From positions 124,001-188,000 of the forward strand of contig NZ_WEGL01000004.1 of NCBI RefSeq assembly GCF_009604455.1: DNA of 64,000 nucleotides, in the 5' to 3' direction. A program made the position numbers and the translations under genes. This DNA comes from Streptomyces sp. RB17. GTDB taxonomy: Bacteria; Actinomycetota; Actinomycetes; Streptomycetales; Streptomycetaceae. Each line of letters begins with the position of its first letter. The stretch's first letter is position 1. The notes beneath the pieces were generated by a model. That model saw only the letters and a program-made list of their open reading frames with translations, had not been told where the DNA came from and ran no database searches. Positions 51,749-60,243 of the stretch are shown piece after piece.

Positions 51749-53032
51749 ATGCCCGACCAGTCCCTCCCTCAGGCCCGTACCTCCATCGAGGTGTCCGAGC
51801 CGTCCGAGTCCGCGGGCGGCCACGGCATCTCCCGGCGCGCCCTGCTCGGCACCGCGGGCGCCACCGGGCTCGTGCTCGGCGCGGCCGGCGGTGCCGTGGG
51901 CTACTCCGCCGCGCCCGCCCCGGCCACCCCGCTGACGTCCGTGGGCTCCGACCGGGCGATGTTTCACGGGAAACATCAGCCCGGCATCACCGAGGGCCTC
52001 CAGGCGCGCGGTCATCTCGTCGCCTTCGACCTGGTGGCGGGCGCCGGCCGCAAGGAGGTCGCGGCCCTGCTGCGCCGCTGGTCGACGACGGCCGAGCGGC
52101 TGATGGCGGGCGAGGCGGCACCGCACGACGACACGGATGTGGCCCGCGACGCCGGGCCGTCCTCGCTGACGATCACCTTCGGCTTCGGGCACGGCTTCTT
52201 CGGCAAGGCCGGTCTGGAGAAGCAGCGGCCGAGCGCGCTGGACCCGCTGCCCGACTTCTCCTCCGACCATCTCGACAAAGCGCGCAGCGACGGCGATCTC
52301 TGGGTGCAGATCGGCGCGAACGACGCCCTGGTCGCCTTCCACGCCCTGCGCGCGATCCAGAAGGACGCGGGCGGCGCGGCCCGGCTGCGCTGGCAGATGA
52401 ACGGCTTCAACCGCACCCCGGGCGCCACCGCGCATCCCATGACCGCCCGCAACCTCATGGGCCAGCTGGACGGCACCCGCAATCCGAAACCGGCCGACGC
52501 CGACTTCGACCGGCGCATCTTCGTGCCCGCCTCGGGCGAGCCGGCCTGGATGGCGAACGGCTCCTACGCCGTCGTACGCCGTATCCGCATGCTCCTCGAC
52601 GACTGGGAGAAGCTGCCGGTACCGGCCCAGGAGGCGGTCATCGGGCGCCGGAAGTCCAACGGGGCGCCGCTGTCCGGGGGCGGCGAGACGACCCCGATGG
52701 ACCTGGAGAAGACCGACGCCAAGGGCGAGTACGTCGTTCCCCTCAACGCCCACGCCCGGATCACCCGGCCGGACAAGAACGGCGGCGCGGCCATGCTGCG
52801 ACGTCCCTTCTCCTACCACGACGGCTTCGACGCGGACGGCACGCCCGACGCCGGTCTGCTCTTCGTCTGCTGGCAGGCCGACCCGCTGCGCGGCTTCGTA
52901 CCGGTGCAGCGCAAGCTCGACCGGGGCGACGCGCTGTCGCAGTTCATCCGGCACGAGGCGAGCGGGCTGTTCGCGGTGCCGGGCGGAGCGGCGAAGGGCG
53001 AGTACGTGGGGCAGCGGCTGCTGGAGGGGTAG
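51749..53032 (+). CDS. dtpA: Tat-exported DyP-type heme peroxidase (DtpA-like)
   Basis: 427 residues. The Tat motif SRRALLGTAGATG lies at about residues 29-41, so it folds with heme before export. DyP signatures are FHGKHQPGI near residue 72, the distal Asp in MGQLDGTRNPK, the Arg in YAVVRRIRM and the proximal His in NAHARITRP. In S. lividans DtpA is the peroxidase of this copper cluster, linked to Sco/ECuC and the GlxA pathway of extracellular glycan formation. The start is 8 bp after the CopCD stop. The codons for MFHGKH use TTT, AAA and CAT, all rare in this genome, and together form a 16-bp parS-like sequence at 51960. Confidence 0.93.
   Translation: MPDQSLPQARTSIEVSEPSESAGGHGISRRALLGTAGATGLVLGAAGGAVGYSAAPAPATPLTSVGSDRAMFHGKHQPGITEGLQARGHLVAFDLVAGAGRKEVAALLRRWSTTAERLMAGEAAPHDDTDVARDAGPSSLTITFGFGHGFFGKAGLEKQRPSALDPLPDFSSDHLDKARSDGDLWVQIGANDALVAFHALRAIQKDAGGAARLRWQMNGFNRTPGATAHPMTARNLMGQLDGTRNPKPADADFDRRIFVPASGEPAWMANGSYAVVRRIRMLLDDWEKLPVPAQEAVIGRRKSNGAPLSGGGETTPMDLEKTDAKGEYVVPLNAHARITRPDKNGGAAMLRRPFSYHDGFDADGTPDAGLLFVCWQADPLRGFVPVQRKLDRGDALSQFIRHEASGLFAVPGGAAKGEYVGQRLLEG
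51960..51975. promoter_or_regulatory. parS-like centromere site inside dtpA
   Basis: TGTTTCACGGGAAACA differs at one base from the ParB-binding consensus TGTTTCACGTGAAACA and keeps both arms complete. It uses codons rare in this GC-rich genome, which suggests selection on the DNA. In S. coelicolor parS sites cluster around oriC, and this locus falls in that region by gene order. ParB binding is not shown. Confidence 0.6.
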
Positions 53033-53181
53033 ACCGGGATGTGACGGCGGTAGGCGTTCGAGCGGGTCAGGCGTCTGCCGGGGTTACGCGTTTTGCGGGC
53101 TTTCCGGGCTCAAACCACCCGGTCGAGTGGCTGTGGTGAGACACGCGAGCCCGGGCGGCCTGCGGCCATTAGGGTGAGGAC

Positions 53182-54117
53182 ATGCCAGCGAGCTATGCGT
53201 ATCTCGGCCCCGAGGGCACCTTCACCGAAGTCGCCCTGCGGACCCTCCCGGAAGCGGCCACCCGGGAGCTCGTCCCGTACGTGTCGGTGCAGTCCGCGCT
53301 GGACGCGGTGCGGGCCGGCGAGGCCGAGGCCGCGTTCGTGCCGATCGAGAACTCCGTCGAGGGCGGCATCACCACCACCCTGGACGAGCTGGTCGCGGGC
53401 GCACCACTGACGATCTACCGCGAGGTGCTGCTGTCGATCACCTTCGCGCTGCTGGTGCGGCCCGGCACCGAGATCACGGACATCAAGACGGTCTCCGCCC
53501 ACCCGGCGGCCCAGCCGCAGGTGCGCAACTGGATGCGCAAGCACCTCCCGGACGCGCACTGGGAGTCGGCCGCCTCCAACGCGGACGCCGCCCGCCTGGT
53601 CCAGGAGGGCCGGTACGACGCCGCCTTCGCGGGCGAGTTCGCCGCCTCGCGGTACGGCCTCGAGGCGCTGGAGACCGGGATCCACGACTTCCCGGAGACC
53701 GCGCAGACCCGGTTCGTGCTGGTCGGCCGCCCGGCCCGGCCCGCCGCGCCGACCGGCGCCGACAAGACCTCGGTGGTGCTGTGGCAGCGCGACGACCACC
53801 CCGGTGCGCTGCGCGACCTGCTCGGCGAGTTCGCCTCGCGCGGCATCAACCTCATGCTGCTGCAGTCGCGGCCGACCGGCGCCGGCATCGGCAACTACTG
53901 CTTCTGCATCGACGCCGAGGGCCATATCTCCGACCGGCGGATGGCGGAGGCGCTGATGGGTCTGAAGCGGATCTGTCTGCAGGTGCGTTTCCTCGGCTCC
54001 TATCCACGTGCGGACATCGGGCCGGCCGAGGCCCCGGCGACCCGGCCGGGGACGTCGGACGAGGAGTTCATGGCTGCGGCGGACTGGGTGGCCCGCTGCC
54101 AGGACGGCCGGTTCTGA
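53182..54117 (+). CDS. pheA: Prephenate dehydratase
   Basis: 311 residues; it converts prephenate to phenylpyruvate in phenylalanine biosynthesis. The catalytic domain (about 1-190) has YLGPEGTFTEVALR, IENSVEGGITTTLDEL and the TRF motif in AQTRFVLVG. An ACT domain (about 197-280) gives feedback control (DHPGALRDLLGEFASRGINL, then LLQSRPTG where many enzymes have ESRP). The C-terminus extends about 30 residues beyond the ACT domain. TAGGGT stands six bases before the ATG, and GAGG partly overlaps the gap, so the mRNA may be leaderless or have a very short leader. Confidence 0.93.
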   Translation: MPASYAYLGPEGTFTEVALRTLPEAATRELVPYVSVQSALDAVRAGEAEAAFVPIENSVEGGITTTLDELVAGAPLTIYREVLLSITFALLVRPGTEITDIKTVSAHPAAQPQVRNWMRKHLPDAHWESAASNADAARLVQEGRYDAAFAGEFAASRYGLEALETGIHDFPETAQTRFVLVGRPARPAAPTGADKTSVVLWQRDDHPGALRDLLGEFASRGINLMLLQSRPTGAGIGNYCFCIDAEGHISDRRMAEALMGLKRICLQVRFLGSYPRADIGPAEAPATRPGTSDEEFMAAADWVARCQDGRF

Positions 54118-54162
54118 GGCGTCCGTAGACTCCTTCCGGCCGGTACTACCTGCATATCTTCG

Positions 54163-54476
54163 TTATCCACAGAAGTTATCCACAGGTCCGCTTCTCGACC
54201 TGGGGACAAGTCGACAAGGGTGGATGAGTCGGTCGACAAATCGCCCCTCACGCCCCCGATGCGGCCACTATCCCGCACCTCACCCTTCGTCCACTCGTTT
54301 CCATTGATTCATCTTTTGGAGGGACCCCTTTCCACTCAAAAGTGGGTGTGAACCGGGTTTGCCCTGGGAATTCTCCAGTCCGGCGCGATGTACCGGAGTG
54401 ATCAATTCCGAAATCCACAGACCTTCCACACAGCCTGTGGATAACTCTTCGGGGCGGTGTGGATCGCTGTGGACAG
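54163..54476. promoter_or_regulatory. DnaA-box cluster between pheA and serS
   Basis: The 610-bp gap holds no gene but several TTATCCACA-type sequences: perfect copies at 54163-54171 and 54176-54184 (13 bp apart, same strand), a perfect reverse copy at 54436-54444, and one-mismatch forms at 54410-54418 (AAATCCACA) and 54468-54476 (reverse, CTGTCCACA). The gap is AT-richer than the coding regions. It resembles a DnaA-binding or titration site rather than the replication origin itself, which has far more boxes and lies next to dnaA. Confidence 0.6.
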
Positions 54477-54714
54477 CGGGCTCACGAAGTCCGGTTCTCC
54501 ATAAGGAAGTCCGGTCAATCCGGCGCCGGAGCACTGCCCCGTCCCAGGGAGTGAGACACTCTCCCTTGACGCGATCCGCGTTCCCGCGCGTACCGGCGCA
54601 CGCGGACACATGTCGACACGGTGCGCAATTCGTGATTAACGGAACGTAAGCGACAAAAAGTGGCGAAACCGAACTCCGTGGAATAGTGATTCGTGAGCGG
54701 CAAGCCCGCACCGG

Positions 54715-54730
54715 TAGCCTTGGCCTCGTG
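54715..54730 (+). promoter_or_regulatory. Probable -10 element for a leaderless serS mRNA
   Basis: TAGCCT at 54715-54720 ends seven bases before GTG 54728 and no Shine-Dalgarno sequence intervenes. The transcript would start at or next to the start codon. No clear -35 is visible. Confidence 0.4.
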
Positions 54731-56005
54731 ATTGACCTTCGCCTGCTCCGTGAGGACCCCGACCGTGTGCGCGCTTCCCAGCGCGCCCGTGGAGAGGACG
54801 TCGCGCTCGTCGACTCCCTCCTGTCTGCCGACGAGCGGCGCAGGTCCTCCGGCGTCCGCTTCGACGAGCTGCGCGCCGAGCAGAAGCAGCTCGGCAAGCT
54901 CATCCCCAAGGCCACCGGCGACGAGAAGGCCGAGCTGCTGAAGCGGGCGAGCCAGCTCGCCGCCGACGTCAAGGCCGCCGACGCCGAGCGCGACGCCGCC
55001 GACGCCGAGACCCAGGAGCTGCTGCTCCAGCTCGGCAACCTCGTCCACCCCGACGTGCCCGTCGGCGGCGAGGAGGACTTCGCCACGCTGGAGACGCACG
55101 GCACGATCCGGGACTTCGGTGCCGAGGGCTTCGAGCCCAAGGACCACCTGGAGCTCGGCCAGCTGCTCGGCGCCATCGATGTGGAGCGCGGCGCCAAGGT
55201 CTCCGGCTCCCGCTTCTACTTCCTCACCGGTGTCGGCGCCCTGCTGGAACTGGCCCTGGTGAACGCGGCGATCGCGCAGGCCACCGCGGCCGGCTTCACC
55301 CCGATGCTCACCCCGGCGCTGGTCCGCCCGCAGTCCATGGCCGGCACCGGCTTCCTCGGCCAGGCCGCCCAGGACGTCTACCACCTCGACAAGGACGACC
55401 TGTACCTGGTCGGCACCTCCGAGGTCCCGCTCGCGGCCTACCACATGGACGAGATCATCGACGCCGACAAGCTGCCGATGCGGTACGCGGGCTTCTCGCC
55501 CTGCTTCCGCCGCGAGGCCGGCTCGCACGGCAAGGACACACGGGGCATCTTCCGTGTGCACCAGTTCGACAAGGTCGAGATGTTCTCGTACGTCGCCCCC
55601 GAGGACTCCCAGGCCGAGCACCAGCGGCTGCTGGAGTGGGAGAAGCAGTGGCTGACCTCGCTCGAGCTGCCGTTCCGCGTCATCGACGTCGCCACCGGTG
55701 ACCTCGGCGCCTCGGCCGCCCGAAAGTTCGACTGCGAGGCGTGGATCCCGACCCAGGGCAAGTACCGCGAGCTGACCTCGACCTCGGACTGCACCGAGTT
55801 CCAGTCCCGCCGCCTGTCGATCCGCGTCCGCGACGGCAAGCAGGTCAAGCCGCTCGCCACCCTCAACGGCACGCTGTGCGCCGTCCCGCGCACGATCGTG
55901 GCGATCCTCGAGAACCACCAGCAGGCCGACGGCTCCGTCCGGGTCCCCGAGGTGCTGCGCCCGTACCTGGGCGGCCGGGAGGTCCTGGAGCCGGTCGCCA
56001 AGTGA
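54728..56005 (+). CDS. serS: Seryl-tRNA synthetase
   Basis: 425 residues, the normal length. It attaches serine to tRNA-Ser; three tRNA-Ser genes lie in this window. The N-terminal long coiled coil (about 25-105), which grips the long variable arm of tRNA-Ser, precedes the class II core with motif 2 (SPCFRREAGSHGKDTRGIFR, then VHQFDKVE) and motif 3 (NGTLCAVPRTIVAILENHQ). GTG 54728 gives the standard start VIDLRLLREDP. Upstream lie the DnaA-box cluster and a -10 element only seven bases away. Its stop overlaps the HAD gene by four bases. Confidence 0.97.
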   Translation: MIDLRLLREDPDRVRASQRARGEDVALVDSLLSADERRRSSGVRFDELRAEQKQLGKLIPKATGDEKAELLKRASQLAADVKAADAERDAADAETQELLLQLGNLVHPDVPVGGEEDFATLETHGTIRDFGAEGFEPKDHLELGQLLGAIDVERGAKVSGSRFYFLTGVGALLELALVNAAIAQATAAGFTPMLTPALVRPQSMAGTGFLGQAAQDVYHLDKDDLYLVGTSEVPLAAYHMDEIIDADKLPMRYAGFSPCFRREAGSHGKDTRGIFRVHQFDKVEMFSYVAPEDSQAEHQRLLEWEKQWLTSLELPFRVIDVATGDLGASAARKFDCEAWIPTQGKYRELTSTSDCTEFQSRRLSIRVRDGKQVKPLATLNGTLCAVPRTIVAILENHQQADGSVRVPEVLRPYLGGREVLEPVAK

Positions 56006-56802
56006 CCGACTTCCCCTACCGGCTGATCGCGACCGACCTCGACGGAACGCTCCTGCGCTCCGACGAGTCGGTCTCGCAGCGCACCCGGGACGCGCTCGCC
56101 GCGGCCACCGCGGCGGGCGCGGCCCATATCGTCGTCACCGGCCGCGCGGCCCCGTGGACCCGGCACATCCTGGACGACCTCGGCTACGAGGGACTCGCCG
56201 TCTGCGCCCAGGGCGCGCAGGTCTACGACGCCGGGGCGCACCGCCTGCTGACGTCGGTCACCCTGGACCGGCAGCTCGCGGGCGTGGCCCTGGCCAAGAT
56301 CGAGTCCGAGGTGGGTCCGCTGTTCCTGGCGGCCAGCCGGGACGGCCTCGACGGCGAGGTGCTGGTCGGCCCGGGCTACGCGGTCACCGGCAAGCTCCCG
56401 GCGACCCCCTTCACGGACGCGTCCGCCCTCTGGACGGCCCCGCTCAACAAGATCTACATCCAGCATCCGACGCTGGGCGACGACGCACTGGCGGACGCCG
56501 CCCGGCAGGCCGCCGGCGGTTTCGTCACCGTGGCCATGGCGGGCGAGGGCATCGTGGAACTCCTCCCGCTGGGCCTGTCCAAGGCCACGGGGCTGTCTCT
56601 CGCCGCCCGCCGTCTCGGTCTGAAGGCCGCGGACACGATCGCCTTCGGCGACATGCCCAACGACATCCCGATGTTCGCCTGGGCCTCCCGGGGGGTGGCC
56701 ATGGCCAACTCCCACGAGGAGCTTCGCGCGGTGGCCGACGAAGTGACCTCCTCCAATGAGGAGGACGGGATCGCGGTGGTACTGGAGCGGTTGCTGGGTT
56801 AG
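56002..56802 (+). CDS. HAD-superfamily hydrolase, Cof type
   Basis: 266 residues. The catalytic DxD is in LIATDLDGTLLRSDE, motif II Thr in HIVVTGRAAPW, the C2B cap covers about 85-190, motif III Lys is near LGLSKATGLSLAARRLGL and motif IV is FGDMPNDIPMFAWA. Cof-type enzymes hydrolyse small phosphates such as sugar or cofactor phosphates; the substrate cannot be told. GTG 56002 overlaps the serS stop by four bases (56002-56005), so it is translationally coupled. The serS-HAD pairing is conserved in Streptomyces to my knowledge, but a functional link with seryl-tRNA is not established. Confidence 0.9.
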   Translation: MTDFPYRLIATDLDGTLLRSDESVSQRTRDALAAATAAGAAHIVVTGRAAPWTRHILDDLGYEGLAVCAQGAQVYDAGAHRLLTSVTLDRQLAGVALAKIESEVGPLFLAASRDGLDGEVLVGPGYAVTGKLPATPFTDASALWTAPLNKIYIQHPTLGDDALADAARQAAGGFVTVAMAGEGIVELLPLGLSKATGLSLAARRLGLKAADTIAFGDMPNDIPMFAWASRGVAMANSHEELRAVADEVTSSNEEDGIAVVLERLLG

Positions 56803-57022
56803 CCGCGGGGCCGCGCCATGGGGCTGAGGTTCGTCGCCGGGTGCGGGTGAGTGGTGGGGGGTCGCGCAGTCCTCCGCGCCCCTACGGGGTTGCCGTACGG
56901 GCGCCTTCGAAGCACCGCGGCCGCGCGCGGGAAAGCGACCCACCGCGCCCCGGCCACAGCACCGGGCGTCCTTCCAGGTATCCCCCGCCGGCAAGCCGGC
57001 CAAGTCCCAGTGACAACGTCTC

Positions 57023-57111
<89 letters not shown>

Positions 57112-57297
57112 GGGTGGGCGGCCCACGCGAGAGCGACATCGCGTGCTCGAAGCGGCCGCCCCGGGCAGCTCCTCGAGCTCCACGGTGGGGTAACTACACC
57201 GGAGCCGGCCTCGGGCTGCCCTGTCGGGAGCTGGGCGTACTGCCGTGCATGGACATCGCCCAACTCCTCTCCCAGTAAGCGGCGCCGGGACGATCCC

Positions 57298-57331
57298 GGC
57301 GGATGGGGCACAACCACTCTGCCCCACCGCC
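57298..57331 (-). terminator. Terminator of the small gene at 57350
   Basis: GGCGG(A)TGGGGCA (57298-57310) pairs with TGCCCCACCGCC (57320-57331) with one bulged base. It begins 19 bp past the stop of the minus-strand gene. The remaining sequence between the tRNA and this hairpin (57112-57297) shows nothing I can support. Confidence 0.55.
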
Positions 57332-57349
57332 GAGTTGAGCGCGACCGAA

Positions 57350-57601
57350 TTACCGGCGGCGCCACCTGCGCCTGCGCGCCTTGCTGAAGAACCAGCCCGC
57401 CGGCGGCTCGTCGGAGCGCCACGGCTGCGGCTCGGGCTCCCCGGCCCGCCAGCGGGCGGCGAGCATCCGGGCCCGGGCCGACGGCTCGGAGGTCCGGGCG
57501 CCCTGTATGAAGTCCTCGTCCAGGTCCAGCCCGTCCCAGACGTCGCTCCCGGACTCCTCGGACCGCCCACGCCCGTCGTTTCGCGGCATCTCCTGTGCCA
57601 T
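57350..57601 (-). CDS. Small conserved hypothetical protein with an acidic head and Arg-rich tail
   Basis: 83 residues from ATG 57601, which has AGGAGG at good spacing. The N-terminal half is acidic (ESGSDVWDGLDLDEDFIQGA). The middle part (EPSARARMLAARWRAGEPEP) looks helical. The C-terminus is very basic and aromatic (PPAGWFFSKARRRRWRRR), suggesting membrane-surface or nucleic-acid contact. Codon bias is normal. It precedes the ABC transporter genes by position but is read from its own site, with an 86-bp gap. No family with known function is recognised. Confidence 0.72.
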   Translation of the reverse strand: MAQEMPRNDGRGRSEESGSDVWDGLDLDEDFIQGARTSEPSARARMLAARWRAGEPEPQPWRSDEPPAGWFFSKARRRRWRRR

Positions 57602-57687
57602 GACCGGCCTCCTAGCCATACATCCGCTTTGCCCAGTCTGCCCGGACCCGGGTGAAGTCCCTGTCAAAGCCGCAAGCCGCCGACGGC

Positions 57688-58407
57688 CTACTCCTCGCCC
57701 GCCAGCTTCAGCGTCCGCAGTTTCTGCCCGGCGTACCAGGTGGCCAGCACGGTCACCACGACCAGCAGCACCGTGGCCGTCGGCAGGCCCACGTCCGAGG
57801 TCACCAGGTCACCGCCGGCGACCTTGTGGGCGACGGCCAGCGACCACTGCTGGACGCTGAGCGTGCGCGCGCCGGGCACCAGCGAGCCGAACAGCGCCTC
57901 CCAGACCAGTGCGTAGACGAGTCCGAAGACCACCGCGTGCCGGGAGACCGTGCCGAGCAGCAGGAACAGCGCCGAGTAGGCGATGGAGGAGACCAGCGCG
58001 GCGACCGTGTAGGCGACGGCGACCTGCTGGCCGTTGCCGTTGAGGATCAGACCCGCGATCAGGGTGGGCACCGCCGAGAAGACCATGGTCACGGCGATGG
58101 CGACGATCAGCTTGGTGAAGATGATCGCGGGCCGCTTCAGCGGCTTGGACAGCAGATAGACCACGGATCCGTCGTCGATCTCCGGTCCGATCGCGCCGGT
58201 GCCCGCGATGACGCCGATGAGCGGCACCATCGTGGCGATCGCGAAGCCGCCGAGCACGTCGGAGGCGGTCTGGTCGTCGGCTCCGGTCAGGCCGCGTACG
58301 GCCACGGAGATCACGATCAGCAGCAGTGGCAGCGCGCCGAGGATGAGGGCCCTGCGGCGGCCGAGCAGGGCGCGGTAGGTGAGCCGGGCGACAGTGGGGT
58401 CGTACAT
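57688..58407 (-). CDS. ABC transporter permease (ABC-2 type)
   Basis: 239 residues with six hydrophobic helices in the ABC-2 arrangement. It begins MYDPTVARLTYRALLGRRRA with the first helix right after, and the characteristic segment GPEIDDGSVVYLLSKPLKR lies between helices 2 and 3. It is the last of four minus-strand genes in which two ATPase/permease pairs alternate. Its start is 10 bp downstream of the stop of its ATPase. The transported compound is unknown; related systems export lipids, peptides or antibiotics. Confidence 0.88.
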   Translation of the reverse strand: MYDPTVARLTYRALLGRRRALILGALPLLLIVISVAVRGLTGADDQTASDVLGGFAIATMVPLIGVIAGTGAIGPEIDDGSVVYLLSKPLKRPAIIFTKLIVAIAVTMVFSAVPTLIAGLILNGNGQQVAVAYTVAALVSSIAYSALFLLLGTVSRHAVVFGLVYALVWEALFGSLVPGARTLSVQQWSLAVAHKVAGGDLVTSDVGLPTATVLLVVVTVLATWYAGQKLRTLKLAGEE

Positions 58408-58417
58408 CTTCGGCCTC

Positions 58418-59329
58418 CTACGCCGCGACCAGATACGAGAAGACGGACTCCAGGGACTCGTCGGACGGCGAGACCGTGAGCAGCCGGATGCCGTGGTCGC
58501 GGGCGACCCTCGGCAGCAGGGCGGTGAAGCGGCCGAAGTCGACGGCCTGGATGCGCAGCGCGCCCTCGGCCAGGTCGACCTCGATGCCGGCCGTGGAGGG
58601 GTCGGCGATCAACGCGGCCGCGAGGGCGCGGTCGTCGCTGGAGCGGACCAGGTAGCGGTGCGGGCGGTCGGTCATCAGTCGGCGGATCTTGCGGAAGTCG
58701 CCGCTGGCCGCGTGCCGTCCGGCGACGACGACCTCGATGTGCCGGGCGAGCTGTTCGACCTCTTCGAGGATGTGCGAGGAGAACAGCACCGTGCGGCCCT
58801 CGTCGCCCATCTTCCGCAGCAGGTCCATCAGTTGCATGCGCTGGCGCGGGTCCATGCCGTTGAACGGCTCGTCCAGCAGGAGCAGCGACGGGTCGTGGAC
58901 CAGCGCGCTCGCCATCTTCACGCGCTGCCGCATGCCCTTGGAGTACGTGGAGATCTTCCGGTCCTGCGCGTACTCCATCTCGACCGTGGCGAGCGCCTTC
59001 TGGGCCGCCCTGGCGCCGAGACCGTGCAACTCGGCGTTGGCGACGACGAATTCGCGGCCGGTGAGGAAGTCGTACATCGCCTCGCGCTCGGGGACGATGC
59101 CGATGTGCCGGTAGATCTGCTCGTTGCGCCACACCGGCTGCCCGTCGAGGGTGACCGTGCCGGTGGAGGGGGCGAGGAAGCCGCCCATCATGTTGATCAG
59201 GGTGGACTTCCCGGCGCCGTTGGGGCCGAGCAGGCCGGTGACCCCGGGGCCGATGGTCATGGTGATGTCGTTGACGGCGACCACGTTGCCGAACCAGCGG
59301 GAGACGTGGTCGATGCTGAGGGTCGTCAC
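58418..59329 (-). CDS. ABC transporter ATP-binding protein
   Basis: 303 residues. Walker A is GPNGAGKST, the Q-loop region is HIGIVPEREAMYDFLTGREF, the signature is STYSKGMRQRVKMASALVHD, Walker B is LLLLDEPFNGMD and the switch His is in FSSHILEEVEQL. A C-terminal extension of about 85 residues (about 220-303) ends ESLESVFSYLVAA, as is typical for drug- and copper-related ABC-2 ATPases. GTG 59329 overlaps the stop of the preceding permease by four bases (59326-59329). It powers the permease encoded just downstream. Confidence 0.92.
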   Translation of the reverse strand: MTTLSIDHVSRWFGNVVAVNDITMTIGPGVTGLLGPNGAGKSTLINMMGGFLAPSTGTVTLDGQPVWRNEQIYRHIGIVPEREAMYDFLTGREFVVANAELHGLGARAAQKALATVEMEYAQDRKISTYSKGMRQRVKMASALVHDPSLLLLDEPFNGMDPRQRMQLMDLLRKMGDEGRTVLFSSHILEEVEQLARHIEVVVAGRHAASGDFRKIRRLMTDRPHRYLVRSSDDRALAAALIADPSTAGIEVDLAEGALRIQAVDFGRFTALLPRVARDHGIRLLTVSPSDESLESVFSYLVAA

Positions 59330-60243
59330 AGCCCCACCTTCTTGTAGCGGCGGATCAGCAGGCCGTAGCTGCCGGCGATCAGGGCGAGCACGACCAGGAC
59401 GTACACCACGCCCTGCCCGGCCGAGGGGTCGACCGCGCCGGGGTTGCGGGCGGTCGCGCCCAGGAAGGCGGACTGGACGCCGTCGATGAGCGTGATGGGC
59501 GAGAACAGGCCGATCCAGGGGATGGCGGAGGTGTGGTTCTGCACATTGGCGATGGCCTGGAGCGTGCTGACCGCTCCGTAGGAGATGACCATCACGGCGA
59601 TCACGGCGGCGATGCCGAAGCCGCGGCGCGGGGTGACGGCGGCGATGACCAGGCCGATGCCGGCGAAGAGCAGGGAGAGCAGGGCCACGGAGACCAGTCC
59701 CTCGGCGAATGCCTTCGTCTGGTGGGCGAAGCCCAGCTTGGACAGCAGCGCACCCACGTACATCACGAGCAGGGGGGCGGCGGTCAGGACGAAGATCGCC
59801 GAGGCGAGCGCGGCGAACTTGGCGCGTACGTAGTCGGCAGTCTCGATGGGCCGCGAGAAGTACAGCGGTACGGTCTTGAAGCGCAGGTCGCGAGAGACGG
59901 CCTGGGGTGCCTGCGCGGCGACGTACAGGCTGATCACGGCCTGCAGCATGATCGCGTAGCGGGTGTAGGTCACCGGCAGGTCGTGCGCCTTGGTGAAGAC
60001 CGTGACGGCCACCATGATGGCGGCGGGCACGCACATCACCGCGAACAGCAGCATCGGCAGCACCTTGGACTTGACCGAGCGGCCGAGGCCGTAGGAGCCG
60101 CGCAGCGACTGCGAGTACAGCGAGCGGCGGGCGTAGGCGCGGCCGAGGCGCGGGCCGTCGTAGCCGCGGTAGCCGATGTCGTGGATGCGGGTCTGGTCGC
60201 CCGCGGCCGGGGTCAGGGGCTGCAAGGGGTGCTCAACCGCCAT
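59326..60243 (-). CDS. ABC transporter permease (ABC-2 type)
   Basis: 305 residues. A soluble N-terminal part with RIHDIGYRGYDGPRLGRAYA (about 18-38), a motif seen in many actinobacterial ABC-2 permeases, is followed by six helices (MLLFAVMCVPAAIMVAVTVF onward) and VPLYFSRPIETADYVRAK after the second. ATG 60243 lies inside the 3' end of the upstream ATPase gene (11-bp overlap). It pairs with the upstream ATPase or forms a heteromer with the other permease; four genes in tight overlap suggest one complex with two ATPases and two permeases. Confidence 0.9.
   Translation of the reverse strand: MAVEHPLQPLTPAAGDQTRIHDIGYRGYDGPRLGRAYARRSLYSQSLRGSYGLGRSVKSKVLPMLLFAVMCVPAAIMVAVTVFTKAHDLPVTYTRYAIMLQAVISLYVAAQAPQAVSRDLRFKTVPLYFSRPIETADYVRAKFAALASAIFVLTAAPLLVMYVGALLSKLGFAHQTKAFAEGLVSVALLSLLFAGIGLVIAAVTPRRGFGIAAVIAVMVISYGAVSTLQAIANVQNHTSAIPWIGLFSPITLIDGVQSAFLGATARNPGAVDPSAGQGVVYVLVVLALIAGSYGLLIRRYKKVGL

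Noticed and set aside
54118..54727. Chromosomal replication origin
   Set aside because: Only three perfect and two imperfect DnaA boxes, and no dnaA, dnaN, parAB or rnpA genes are adjacent; the Streptomyces oriC has many more boxes and lies between dnaA and dnaN.
54118..54727. T-box riboswitch upstream of serS
   Set aside because: No T-box sequence or specifier hairpin is visible, and the -10 element lies seven bases before the start codon, leaving no leader.
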